Assembly (NCBI GenBank): GCA_021845505.1
Contig: JAJZVU010000009.1
Coordinates: 38,262 to 102,261, forward strand
From: Pseudomonadota bacterium
Lineage (GTDB): Bacteria > Pseudomonadota > Gammaproteobacteria > Burkholderiales > Burkholderiaceae_C
Length of the DNA stretch: 64,000 nucleotides
Reading direction: 5' to 3'
Under the pieces are notes generated by a model that was not told the origin of the DNA, searched no databases, and worked only from the letters and a program-made list of their open reading frames with translations. Below, piece after piece: positions 1-7,450 of this stretch; position 1 is the first letter of the stretch, and each line of letters starts with the position of its first letter. A program made the position numbers and the translations under genes.

Positions 1-408
1 CTGCGAGTGCTGCGCGGCGTCGTTGTAGCCGCCGCCGATGGCCGTCATCAGCACCACCGGCAGCCTCACGTGGCCCCCGGACATGTAGGTGTTCTTCGCC
101 ATGTGGTTGTAGATCATGTCCATGCAGACCCCGAAGAAGTCCACGAACATGAGCTCGGCGATCGGCCGCATTCCGGCCGCCGCGGCGCCGATCGCGGTGC
201 CGATGAACGCCGTCTCGGAAATCGGCGTGTCCATGATGCGCTCCTTGCCGAACCTGTCGAGCAGGCCGCCGGTGGCGCCGAAGATTCCCCCGTAGCGCCC
301 GATGTCCTCGCCCATCACGAAGACTTCCGGGTCGCGTTCCATCTCCTGGCCGATGGCCTCGGCGATCGCCTGGGCCATGGTCAGCTTGCGTTCGGTCTGT
401 GCATTCAT
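1..408 (-). CDS. 2-oxo acid (acetoin/pyruvate-type) dehydrogenase E1, beta subunit, partial
   Basis: The gene starts at ATG 408-406 and runs off the left edge, so only the first 136 residues are present. The N-terminus (MNAQTERKLTMAQAIAEAI) and the stretches VFVMGEDIGRYGG and DTPISETAFIGTAIGAA are typical of the transketolase-like pyrimidine-binding domain of E1 beta subunits. It lies 24 bases downstream of the alpha subunit on the same strand, so the two form an operon and an alpha2beta2 ThDP enzyme. The partner could be an acetoin dehydrogenase or a pyruvate/branched-chain dehydrogenase; the E2 and E3 genes that would decide this are outside the window. Confidence 0.9.
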   Translation of the reverse strand, partial: MNAQTERKLTMAQAIAEAIGQEMERDPEVFVMGEDIGRYGGIFGATGGLLDRFGKERIMDTPISETAFIGTAIGAAAAGMRPIAELMFVDFFGVCMDMIYNHMAKNTYMSGGHVRLPVVLMTAIGGGYNDAAQHSQ

Positions 409-432
409 GCTCGGATCTCCGCGGTCGTCGGA

Positions 433-1440
433 TCAATGGAAGACATGCAGCAGCGCGTCCTCGCCGCGCGGGTAGGCGCCGGCGCGGGCGTGCGCGTAGG
501 CCTGGGCCACCCGCTCGGCCACCCGTTGGCGCAGCGCGCCGTCGGCGGAGTCGTCGAGCGCCCCCAGCGAGCGCAGGTGGGCGCCCAGCTTGGGGATGGG
601 GTCGTGGGCGCGCAGTTCGGCCACCTCGCCCTTCGGGCGGTAGGTTTCCGGGTCGCCCTGGAAGTGCCCGAGGTAGCGGTCGGTCTTGACCTCGATCAGC
701 GTCGGCCCCTGGCCGCTGCGCGCGCGCTGCACCGCTGCCGCGGCGGCCTCGAACACCGCCAGCGCGTCGTTGTGGTCGACCAGCGCGCTGGCCATGTCGT
801 AGGCCGCGGCGCGGTCGGTGTTCCACGCCACCGCGGTCGAGTCGGCCTTCTCGACCGAGATCGCGTACTTGTTGTCCTCGCAGACGAACACCACCGGCAG
901 CCGCCAGACCGCCGCCAGGTTCAGCGACTCGTGGAACGAGCCCTGGTTGGCGGCGCCGTCGCCGAAGAAGGCCACCGCGATGGCGTCGGTGCCGCGCTTT
1001 TTCGCCGCCAGAGCCGCGCCGCACGCGGGCGGCAGGCTGGCGCCGATGATCCCGCTGCAACTGAAGCGGCGGGCGATGTCGAACAGGTGCATGTGGCCGC
1101 CCTTGCCGCGGCACAGCCCGTCGGCCTTGCCGAACATCTCGGAGGTCATCGCCTGCAGGTCGACCCCCTTGGCGATGGCGAAGTGGTGCGGCCGGTGGGT
1201 GCCGACCACCGTGTCGTCGTCGCGCAGGTGGGCGCACACCCCGACGGCCACCGGCTCCTGGCCGGCCGCCAGGTGCATTTCCCCCGGCACCGGCCCGGAG
1301 CCGATGTCGAAGGCCAGCCCTTTCTGGATGTTCGGCGGCAGCTTGCCCTCCAGGTAGACCTTGGCCATGGTCTCTTCGTACTCCCGGATCTCGATCATCT
1401 TTTCGTACATCCAGAGCAACTGCTGGGTGCTTGGATTCAT
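433..1440 (-). CDS. 2-oxo acid (acetoin/pyruvate-type) dehydrogenase E1, alpha subunit
   Basis: This 335-residue protein is the ThDP-binding alpha subunit of a 2-oxo acid dehydrogenase complex. The ThDP/Mg motif is complete, starting at GDGAANQGSFHESLN (about residues 160-174) and ending at ENNK-like EDNKYAIS (about 188-195). MHLAAGQEPVAVGV and THRPHHFAIAKG match the AcoA/PdhA family, and the length fits the short bacterial alpha subunits. The start at 1440 is preceded by the strong ribosome site GGAGGAAAGGAC (1441-1452), which rules out an upstream in-frame start. The beta subunit follows 24 bases downstream. It is divergent from the amidase, with a repeat-rich intergenic region between them. 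The substrate, acetoin or pyruvate, cannot be decided here. Confidence 0.9.
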   Translation of the reverse strand: MNPSTQQLLWMYEKMIEIREYEETMAKVYLEGKLPPNIQKGLAFDIGSGPVPGEMHLAAGQEPVAVGVCAHLRDDDTVVGTHRPHHFAIAKGVDLQAMTSEMFGKADGLCRGKGGHMHLFDIARRFSCSGIIGASLPPACGAALAAKKRGTDAIAVAFFGDGAANQGSFHESLNLAAVWRLPVVFVCEDNKYAISVEKADSTAVAWNTDRAAAYDMASALVDHNDALAVFEAAAAAVQRARSGQGPTLIEVKTDRYLGHFQGDPETYRPKGEVAELRAHDPIPKLGAHLRSLGALDDSADGALRQRVAERVAQAYAHARAGAYPRGEDALLHVFH

Positions 1441-1744
1441 GTCCTTTCCTCCTTGTCGTGGACCGCGCACGGCCTGCCGTATCGCAACCCACGCCTGCAA
1501 GGCGCATGCCAGATGTCGGCGCGCCTGCGCCGGCGTGCCGGCGCTGTCTCGCCAGCGTGCGTGCGCGAGACAGCTGTCTCGTCATGCGACAGGCCATGCG
1601 TCAGGCCATGCGACAGGCCATGCGACAGGCCATGCGTCAGGCCGGGGACAGCGCAAGGATCGCAAGGGTGGCGCGGCGCGCAGGCCCGCAGATCGGCGGC
1701 ACGCCGCTCGCTTCAGGCATGATCGGGGCTGGGAGGAACCGCCG
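1441..1744. promoter_or_regulatory. Divergent intergenic region with operator-like palindrome and tandem repeats
   Basis: This 304-base stretch separates the divergent E1 alpha and amidase genes and must hold both promoters. It contains a perfect 16-bp palindrome, CGAGACAGCTGTCTCG (1566-1581), with a further half-site CTGTCTCG at 1544-1551, followed directly by five tandem 12-bp units. The amidase ribosome site GGGAGGA lies at 1731-1737. No convincing sigma-70 boxes were recognised. A regulator binding site is an inference from symmetry and position only. Confidence 0.5.
1583..1642. repeat. Five tandem 12-bp repeats
   Basis: Five head-to-tail units read CATGCGACAGGC, CATGCGTCAGGC, CATGCGACAGGC, CATGCGACAGGC and CATGCGTCAGGC. 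They differ only by A or T at position 7. The array starts two bases after the 16-bp palindrome at 1566-1581. A 12-bp period is close to one helical turn, which would stack protein sites on one DNA face. It lies outside any supported gene. Confidence 0.9.
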
Positions 1745-3259
1745 ATGTTCGTCGAATACCCCAAGCTGGACGCCAGCGCGATCGCCCGCCTGCTGGCACG
1801 TCGCGAAGTCACTGCGCTCGAGGTCCTCGACGCGGCGCTGGCCCGCCTCGACGAGGTCAACCCCCGGCTCAACGCCGTGGTGTTCGACTGGCGCGAGCAG
1901 GCCACGCGGCAGGCGCGGGAGTTCGACGCGCTGGCCGCCGGCGACCCGCGGCGCGCCGCGCCGTTCGCCGGCGTGCCGCTGCTGCTCAAGGACCTCGGGC
2001 AGGACCTGCAGGGCCTGCCCGCGACCTGGGGCAGCCGCGCGCGCGCCGGGGTGCGCGCGGCCGCCACGTCGAGCGTGGTCGCGCGCTGGCAGGCGGCCGG
2101 GCTGCTGGCGCTGGGCAAGACCAACCTGCCCGAACTGGCGCTCAAGGCGGTGACCGAGCCGCGGCTGTTCGGCGCCTGCCGCAACCCCTGGGACATCCGG
2201 CGCACCCCGGGCGGCTCCTCCGGCGGCGCGGCCGCCGCGGTGGCCGCGGGCATCGTGCCGGTGGCCGGCGCGTCCGACGGCGGCGGCTCGATCCGCATCC
2301 CCGCAGCGTATTGCGGGCTGTTCGGGCTGAGGCCCTCGCGCGGCCGGGTCAGCCATGCGCCCGAGGCCGACGAATACTGGGACGGCGCGAGCTCCACCCA
2401 TGTGCTCACCCGCAGCGTGCGCGACAGCGCCGCGCTGCTCGACCTGGCCTGCGGCGCCGAGCCCGGCGACCCCTTCGCGGTGGCGCCGCCGGCGCGGCCC
2501 TACGCCGCCGAGGTGGGCGCCGACCCGGGCCGGCTGCGCATCGGCTTCGGCGTGGCCTCGCCGCTGGGCACCGAGGTGCACCCGCGGCACGCCGACGCGG
2601 TGCGCCGGGCGGCGGAGCTGCTGGTCGATCTCGGCCACGAGGTCGAGGAGGCGGCTCCCGCGGTCGACGGCCAGCTCCTGGCGCAGAGCTACCTGGGGAT
2701 CTATTTCGGCCATGTCGCCGCGACGCTGCGACGCTGCGTGCGCGAGTACGGCGCGCGCGCGGCGGACTTCGAGCTCGACACCCGCGCGCTGGCGGCCATC
2801 GGCGAAAGCCTTGCGGCCGGTGCCTATGTCGAGCTGCGCGAGCGCTGGAACGACTTCGCCCGCGCGCTGGCCGTCTTCCACTCCCGCTTCGACCTCTACC
2901 TCAGCCCGACCACCGCCGCGCCTGCCGCTCGCATCGGCGAGCTCGACTCGCCGGGTTGGCAGCAGTTGGCGCTGCGCGCGCTGCTGGGGCTGCGCCTGGG
3001 CGGGGTGCTGCGGCGCAGCGGGGTGGTCGAGGACCTGGCGCGGCGCAACCTGGCGCGCACGCCCTTCACCCAGCTGGCCAACCTCACCGGGACGCCGGCG
3101 ATGAGCGTGCCGCTGCACTGGGGCGACGACGGCCTGCCGGTCGGAGTGCAGTTCATCGCCGCCTGGGGCCGCGAGGACCTGTTGATCCGGCTGGCCGCCC
3201 AGCTCGAGGCCGCCAGTCCCTGGGCGCAGCGCCTTCCGGCCGCTGCCGCCGCGGTCTGA
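1745..3259 (+). CDS. Amidase (amidase signature family)
   Basis: A 504-residue amidase-signature enzyme that hydrolyses a carboxamide to acid and ammonia. The Ser-cisSer-Lys triad is visible: Lys82 in LLLKDLGQD, the glycine-rich motif GGSSGG at 156-161 with the cis-Ser at about 158, and nucleophile Ser182 in SDGGGSIRIPA. The C-terminal part (TPFTQLANLTGTPAMSVPL, GLPVGVQFIA) is also typical of the family. ATG 1745 was chosen because GGGAGGA sits 7 bases upstream; the open frame continues further upstream but through repeat DNA. Substrate specificity cannot be read from sequence. The nearby formamidase and AmiS genes make aliphatic amide use plausible. It is probably cytoplasmic, since no signal peptide is seen. 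Confidence 0.93.
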   Translation: MFVEYPKLDASAIARLLARREVTALEVLDAALARLDEVNPRLNAVVFDWREQATRQAREFDALAAGDPRRAAPFAGVPLLLKDLGQDLQGLPATWGSRARAGVRAAATSSVVARWQAAGLLALGKTNLPELALKAVTEPRLFGACRNPWDIRRTPGGSSGGAAAAVAAGIVPVAGASDGGGSIRIPAAYCGLFGLRPSRGRVSHAPEADEYWDGASSTHVLTRSVRDSAALLDLACGAEPGDPFAVAPPARPYAAEVGADPGRLRIGFGVASPLGTEVHPRHADAVRRAAELLVDLGHEVEEAAPAVDGQLLAQSYLGIYFGHVAATLRRCVREYGARAADFELDTRALAAIGESLAAGAYVELRERWNDFARALAVFHSRFDLYLSPTTAAPAARIGELDSPGWQQLALRALLGLRLGGVLRRSGVVEDLARRNLARTPFTQLANLTGTPAMSVPLHWGDDGLPVGVQFIAAWGREDLLIRLAAQLEAASPWAQRLPAAAAAV

Positions 3260-3340
3260 GCAGGGCAGGGCGAGCCCACCACGTCCGCTCGGCCACTGCC
3301 GATCGATTCACACCTTGCGAGGGGAGAGGAGACGTTCGCG

Positions 3341-3610
3341 ATGACCTGCCAGCGCATGCTTGTCGGCGGACGGGTGCAGGGGGTGGGCTTTCGCCACTTC
3401 GTGTTCGAGCAGGCGCGGCGCCTGGGGCTGCGCGGCCACGCGCTGAACCTGGCCGACGGCAGCGTCGAGGTGCTGGCCTGCGGCGAGCCGGACGCGCTGG
3501 CCGAGCTGCGGCGCGCGCTGCGCAGCGGCCCGCCACGGGCGCGGGTGCAGGCGCTGCAGGTGCAGGATCTGCAGCAGGCCGATTGCCCGCCGGGATTTCG
3601 GGTCGGCTGA
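3341..3610 (+). CDS. acyP: Acylphosphatase
   Basis: An 89-residue protein of normal acylphosphatase length, which hydrolyses carboxyl-phosphate bonds in small acyl phosphates. The signature GRVQGVGFRHFV (about residues 10-21) contains the phosphate-binding loop and catalytic Arg; the catalytic Asn is in HALNLADGSVEV. The second signature, usually G-[FYW]-[AVC]-[KRQN]-N, is here changed to RGHALNL, a modest departure. It starts 81 bases after the amidase stop on the same strand, with GGGGAGAGGAGA upstream, so it may be co-transcribed with it, although a functional link is not obvious. It converges with the formamidase operon. Confidence 0.88.
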   Translation: MTCQRMLVGGRVQGVGFRHFVFEQARRLGLRGHALNLADGSVEVLACGEPDALAELRRALRSGPPRARVQALQVQDLQQADCPPGFRVG

Positions 3611-3686
3611 GGCCGCCCCGGGGCAGGCCGGGGCACCGCGGGCCGGGCCGCAGGGGCGTCGACTCGCGCGCTCGCGGCACGCCGGC

Positions 3687-3718
3687 AAAAAAACGCGGCC
3701 CGCTGCCTCGCGGACCGC
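3687..3718 (-). terminator. Rho-independent terminator of the formamidase operon
   Basis: Read on the minus strand, GCGGTCCGC pairs with GCGGGCCGC (nine pairs, one U-G) across the loop GAGGCA, then a G and seven Ts (complement of the A run 3687-3693). It begins 5 bases after the fmdB stop codon. There is no T run in the plus direction, so it ends the minus-strand operon only. Confidence 0.9.
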
Positions 3719-3723
3719 GCCGA

Positions 3724-3969
3724 TCAGCCGGAGGCCGCGCAGTGCGGACAACCGAAGCCGCACATGCGGCGCCATGAGCCTGCGCCGCCCGGGACGCGCT
3801 GGGCGGGCGCGTCCGCGGTGTCGCCGCGACCGGCGAGGAAAGGACTCACCAGCACCCGGCGCGCCGGCGTCGCGCAGCGCGGGCAGGGCTGGTCGGCCGC
3901 CGAGTCGGCCATGCGCACCATCTTGCGAAAGCCCCCGCAGTCCGCGCAGAAGTAGTCGTACAGCGGCAT
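3724..3969 (-). CDS. fmdB: FmdB-family zinc-ribbon protein
   Basis: An 81-residue protein with the FmdB zinc ribbon: MPLYDYFCADCGGF at the N-terminus, then PCPRCATPARRV, making a CxxC...CxxC metal site. A second pair, MCGFGCPHC, lies near the C-terminus. FmdB is known as a small regulator of the formamidase/acetamidase operon of Methylophilus; whether it binds DNA here is inference. It is the last gene of the minus-strand operon, 16 bases after amiS, and a strong terminator follows the stop codon. Confidence 0.85.
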   Translation of the reverse strand: MPLYDYFCADCGGFRKMVRMADSAADQPCPRCATPARRVLVSPFLAGRGDTADAPAQRVPGGAGSWRRMCGFGCPHCAASG

Positions 3970-3985
3970 GGTCGGCTCCCCGCTG

Positions 3986-4498
3986 TCAGTGCAGCGCCCC
4001 GGTCAGCAGCAGGTAGCCCGGCAGCCAGCCGGTGAGGATGCCCTCCAGCACGGTGACGATGCCCACGAAGCGGCCAATGGGCTTTTGCATCACCAGCAGG
4101 ATGAAGAACAGCAGCCACAGGAACGCCCACGCCGCCCAGCACAGGCCGAACCAGGTGCCCCACAGCGTCGACGCGCTCTGCAGGGTCGACACCGACACCG
4201 GCACCGCGGTGATCGCCACGAACAGGCAGAACCAGCCCAGACCGCGGCCGTCGGCCCCGTTGTAGCGGTTGATCGCCACCCACAGGTAGGTGAAGGTGAA
4301 CAGCAGGGTCAGCGCGGCGGCCTTGATGTTGGCGTCGTTGGATCCCGGGCCGAAGGCCAGGTACAGCGACACCAGCAGGGTGATGCCCCCGACGAAGATG
4401 TCGATCACCGCGATTTCGTTGTCGCCGATCTGCCCGATCAGCCACAGGCCGTTCAGGCACAGCACGGCACCCACGTAGAGCAAGACCAAACCCAGCAT
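3986..4498 (-). CDS. amiS: AmiS/UreI-family amide or urea channel
   Basis: A 170-residue integral membrane protein with six predicted helices, starting MLGLVLLYVGAVLCLNGLW. Features of the AmiS/UreI family include the NG-W-L motif of helix 1, the pore-lining stretch FTYLWVAINRYNGADGRGLGW and the final hydrophobic helices ending at GYLLLTGALH. These proteins let short-chain amides or urea cross the inner membrane. ATG 4498 is preferred over an in-frame start at 4528 because AGGGGAG lies about 8 bases upstream of it. Its place between formamidase and fmdB indicates import of formamide or a similar amide for the enzyme encoded just upstream. Confidence 0.9.
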   Translation of the reverse strand: MLGLVLLYVGAVLCLNGLWLIGQIGDNEIAVIDIFVGGITLLVSLYLAFGPGSNDANIKAAALTLLFTFTYLWVAINRYNGADGRGLGWFCLFVAITAVPVSVSTLQSASTLWGTWFGLCWAAWAFLWLLFFILLVMQKPIGRFVGIVTVLEGILTGWLPGYLLLTGALH

Positions 4499-4627
4499 GA
4501 CGAACTCCCCTGAAGTGATTCTCACCATGATCCGGGTCGCAGCGCAATGCGGTGCGACCCGGGTGAGTCCCGGCCTCGTTGCGCGGGGATGCGGCGCATC
4601 CCCGCCGTGCGACCCGCGACGCCGCGC

Positions 4628-5884
4628 TCAGTTCGCCGAGCGCGGAACCTGCAGCCCCTGCTTGACCTGGTGCAACGGTCCCTTGGCGTTCGGCCGGACG
4701 TCGAACTCGAAGATCGAGCGCGGGATGTAGATGGTCGAGCAGGCGTTGGGAATGTCGACCACGCCGGACAGGCGACCTTCGACCGGAGCCGTTCCCAGGA
4801 TCATGTACGCCTGGATATCGGTGTAGCCGAACTTCATCAGGTAGTCGATCGCGTGGTTGCAGGCGTTCTGGTAGGCCAGCCACGAATCGAGGTAGTGCTG
4901 CTTGCCGTTCGGGTGCACCGACACTCCGGAGAAGGCCAGCCAATCCGAGTACTGCGGATCGCGCAGGCCCGGCATGAACATGGCGTTCTCGCGGATTCCG
5001 TACTTGGCCATGCCGCCCTTGATGATGTCGACGTGCAGGTCCATGAAGCCGCCCATCTCGATCGCCCCGCAGAAGGTGATCTCGCCGTCGCCCTGGGAGA
5101 AGTGCAGGTCGCCGAAGGACAGCTTGGCGCCGGGGACGAACACCGGATAGAAGATCCGGCTGCCGGCAGTCAGGTTCTTGATGTCCTGGTTGCCGCCGTT
5201 CTCCCGCGGCGGCGCGGTGCGCGCGGCCTCGCGCGCCACGCGCTCGAACTCGGCTCCGCTCAGCGATCCGAGGATCGCGCTGTCGGGCAGCGGAGGCAGC
5301 GCCAGCGGCGGCACGCGCATCGGGTCGGTGGCGATCAGCGCCTTTTCACGCGCGGTCCACCTGGCCAGCAGCTCGGCCGACGGCGCGGTGCCCATCAGCC
5401 CGGGGTGGTGGATGCCCACGTAGGACACTTCGGGAATGTGGCGCGAGGTCGCCACGTCGCCGTGGAAGTCCCAGATCACCTTGTAGGCGTCGGGAAAGCG
5501 CTCGGTCAGGAAGCCGCCGCCGTTCTTGTTGGCGAACACCCCGGTGTAGCCCCAGCCCATGCCGGAGAACGGCCCCGAGTCCTCCTGGTCGCAGGAGTCG
5601 ATTTCCAGGATGTCGACCACCAGCAGGTCGCCCGGCTCGGCTCCCTCGACGTGGAATGGGCCGGACAGCACGTGCACCCCCGCCAGCGGGGCATGCCGCA
5701 TGTCCTCGGCCGAGTCGTCGTTCTTGATCGCGCCGTCGAACCACTCGCGGCAGTCGGCACGGAAGGTGTCGCCGGGCTTGACGTGCACCGCCGCCGGGAT
5801 GTCGGGGTGCCAGCGGTTGTGGCCGACGATCTTCTGGTCCTTGAACTTTTTCGTGTTGTCGAGGGGAAACAGGTTCTTGGGCAT
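4628..5884 (-). CDS. fmdA: Formamidase (FmdA_AmdA family)
   Basis: This 418-residue protein is a full-length formamidase, releasing formate and ammonia from formamide (related acetamidases take acetamide). The sequence runs from MPKNLFPLDNTKKFKDQ to QVPRSAN and is collinear with the FmdA family: GHNRWHPDIPA near residues 21-31, VVDILEIDSCDQED at about 88-101, FSQGDGEITFCGAIEMGG at about 264-281 and IYIPRSIFEFDV near the C-terminus. The start has GAGGTATCGAA just upstream. It is followed by amiS and fmdB on the same strand and preceded by a second FmdB-like gene, the classical amide-use operon layout. Confidence 0.95.
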   Translation of the reverse strand: MPKNLFPLDNTKKFKDQKIVGHNRWHPDIPAAVHVKPGDTFRADCREWFDGAIKNDDSAEDMRHAPLAGVHVLSGPFHVEGAEPGDLLVVDILEIDSCDQEDSGPFSGMGWGYTGVFANKNGGGFLTERFPDAYKVIWDFHGDVATSRHIPEVSYVGIHHPGLMGTAPSAELLARWTAREKALIATDPMRVPPLALPPLPDSAILGSLSGAEFERVAREAARTAPPRENGGNQDIKNLTAGSRIFYPVFVPGAKLSFGDLHFSQGDGEITFCGAIEMGGFMDLHVDIIKGGMAKYGIRENAMFMPGLRDPQYSDWLAFSGVSVHPNGKQHYLDSWLAYQNACNHAIDYLMKFGYTDIQAYMILGTAPVEGRLSGVVDIPNACSTIYIPRSIFEFDVRPNAKGPLHQVKQGLQVPRSAN

Positions 5885-6043
5885 TTCGATACCTCAGTGC
5901 GATGATGGATGACGGGAATGGCGCTTGCCGAACTGCCTAGGGTCACGTTGCCTGGTGCCTCCTTTCCCCGGTCCGCCTCGACCCTGCGCCGCCGGCGTCG
6001 CGGGATGGGGTGTCGCGCTGCTGCCGGGCCGCCGCCGGCGGCT

Positions 6044-6331
6044 TCAGGGCCTGGGCAGCTTCCACAGTTCGGGGGTCATGCGTACCTGCCGCCGCGGCGC
6101 CCCCGACGGCGGCAGCGAAGTCACCACCTCGGGTTCGTGGCGGCTTTTCTCGGCCCCCTCGATCGCGGCGAACAGCGCGGCGCGGCGCCCGGTCACCAGC
6201 GCCGGCGCCGACATCACCCGCGGCGCCGCGCCGCCGCAGACCGGGCACGCGGTGTCGGGCGGGGCTTCGCCCAGGCGACGCAGGATCTCGAACGCACCGT
6301 GGGTGCGGCAGACGTACTCGTACAGGGCCAT
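6044..6331 (-). CDS. Second FmdB-like zinc-ribbon protein
   Basis: A 95-residue protein with an FmdB-like N-terminus MALYEYVCRTHGAF followed by DTACPVCGG. The first knuckle has C-x-x-H (CRTH) in place of CxxC, so the metal site would be C2HC-like. The C-terminal half is basic and proline-rich with no recognised motif. The start at 6331 has GGAGG 6 bases upstream. It lies 159 bases upstream of formamidase on the same strand and may be the first gene of the operon or a separate regulatory unit. Having two divergent FmdB proteins around one formamidase is notable. Confidence 0.8.
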   Translation of the reverse strand: MALYEYVCRTHGAFEILRRLGEAPPDTACPVCGGAAPRVMSAPALVTGRRAALFAAIEGAEKSRHEPEVVTSLPPSGAPRRQVRMTPELWKLPRP

Positions 6332-6468
6332 GGAGTCCTCCGGTCGATGGGGCCGCCGCGGCAGCGGCTGCAGCAGCCGTTGACAGCCTGGAATCGATGC
6401 TAGGAAGCCCGGGCCGGCCTGGAATCCCTCGCCGCGGGGAATCGCTCCTCCCTCGCGGCCGCGGTACG

Positions 6469-6567
6469 CCTCACCGGAATGGGTGAAGGCGGCCGCGCCG
6501 CGCGCTCGGATGGGTGCAGGCGGCGGCGCCGCGCGCTCGGATGGGTGAAGGCGGCCAGGCCGCGCTC
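6469..6567. repeat. Three tandem ~31-bp GC-rich repeats
   Basis: Three imperfect units with a 31-bp period begin near 6475, 6507 and 6538, each carrying CGGATGGGTG(A/C)AGGCGGC and a following GC-rich CCGCGCGCT. The third copy runs into the stop codon of the DUF190 gene. The first unit, with CCTCACCGGAATGGGTGA at 6469-6486, resembles the repeat found at 7419-7437 on the other side of crcB. Confidence 0.8.
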
Positions 6568-6880
6568 AATCGGGGCAGCGAGCGTCCCAGCACACGATAT
6601 GGCCGCCGGGCAGCAGCGGCGCCAGCCGCGGCAGAGCGGCCCGTACCACCTCGGGGGAGTCGAAGAACTCGACCACCAGCGGCAGGTGCACCCCCAGTCG
6701 CAGCAGGTCGTCGGCATGCGCCTCGCCGCGGCTGCCGTAGCCCGCGACGCCGCGGTAGACGGTGATTCCGCGCACGCCGAGTTCGCCGTGCAGCAAGGCG
6801 AACAGCTCGCGCACCAGGTTGTGGTGGTCGCGGTGGTCGCCTTCGCGCAGATAGATGCGCACCATGGTCACGTCGCTCAT
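6566..6880 (-). CDS. DUF190 family protein linked to the fluoride exporter
   Basis: A 104-residue DUF190 protein, with VRIYLREGDHRDHHNLVREL, GVRGITVYRGVAGYGSRGE and LPLVVEFFDSPEVV matching the family core (PII-like ferredoxin fold). DUF190 genes are often next to crcB, and their biochemical role is not established to my knowledge. ATG 6880 overlaps the crcB stop as TGATG, with GGGGGAG 4 bases before it; an ATG at 6883 is also in frame but too close to that site. Translational coupling with crcB is therefore likely. Confidence 0.85.
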   Translation of the reverse strand: MSDVTMVRIYLREGDHRDHHNLVRELFALLHGELGVRGITVYRGVAGYGSRGEAHADDLLRLGVHLPLVVEFFDSPEVVRAALPRLAPLLPGGHIVCWDARCPD

Positions 6881-7260
6881 CATGCTCCCCCGATGCCGCC
6901 GGCCAGGTACGCGCCCAGCGCCGCGGCGCCGATGCTCAGCACGCACGAACCCACGATGTACACCAGGGCCTTCGCCGGCTCGCCCTGCTCGAACAGGCTC
7001 AGCGATTCGAGGGAGAAGGTCGAGAAGGTGGTGTAGGCGCCGAGTCCGCCGGTCAGGATCCCCGTGCGCAGCGCCGGGGAGATCGACAGCCGCTCCAGCG
7101 TGAGGAAGAACAGCAGCCCCATCAGGAACGATCCCAGCACGTTGATCGACAGCGTGGCGAAGGGGAACTGGCGGCCCAGCACGCCCTGCACGAACAGGGT
7201 CTGTCCGTAGCGCGCGAAGGCGCCGAGCACGGCGAAGACAGCGATCGACAGCAGGGTCAT
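6880..7260 (-). CDS. crcB: Fluoride exporter CrcB/Fluc
   Basis: A 126-residue membrane protein with four predicted helices, the size of a Fluc subunit, which dimerises in antiparallel fashion to export fluoride. Diagnostic motifs are GAFARYGQTLF near residue 14, the conserved Asn in SINVLGSFLMGLLF (about 38-51) and the central TGGLGAYTTFSTFSLES (about 72-88). ATG 7260 is chosen because GAGGA sits upstream; the open frame extends to 7404 through repeat DNA and that part is not credible coding. It is coupled to the DUF190 gene. I looked for a crcB (fluoride) riboswitch upstream and did not find the consensus. Confidence 0.93.
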   Translation of the reverse strand: MTLLSIAVFAVLGAFARYGQTLFVQGVLGRQFPFATLSINVLGSFLMGLLFFLTLERLSISPALRTGILTGGLGAYTTFSTFSLESLSLFEQGEPAKALVYIVGSCVLSIGAAALGAYLAGGIGGA

Positions 7261-7371
7261 GGCGGGGTCCTCAGCGAATGCGCAACGAGGTCGGGAGCAT
7301 CGTAGGACGCCGCCGGCGCGAGCGAATCCCGCGCCCGAGGCAGCCGGGCGGCCGCGATGGGGCAGCGCGAC

Positions 7372-7443
7372 CTGACCCATTCGGGTCAGTGCGGCCTCAC
7401 CCATTCGGGTCAGTGCGGCCTCACCCGAATGGGTCAGGCCGCG
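7372..7443. repeat. Three 24-bp repeats, each a hairpin
   Basis: Three units with a 24-bp period start at 7372, 7396 and 7420. The first holds a perfect 7-bp inverted repeat, CTGACCC-ATTC-GGGTCAG (7372-7389). The second is CTCACCC-ATTC-GGGTCAG and the third CTCACCC-GAAT-GGGTCAG, where the loop is the reverse complement of the other two. The array lies between the stop of the LuxR gene (7451) and crcB (7260). It could act as a termination or mRNA-stability element, but there is no T run. Confidence 0.85.
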
Positions 7444-7450
7444 GCCAGGC

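Noticed and set aside
7372..7443. CRISPR array
   Set aside because: The period is only 24 bp with no unique spacers, each unit is itself a hairpin and there are only three copies.
7261..7450. Fluoride (crcB) riboswitch upstream of crcB
   Set aside because: The conserved GATG and CTGATG(A/G)C elements could not be found in the leader; the region is taken up by the 24-bp repeats.
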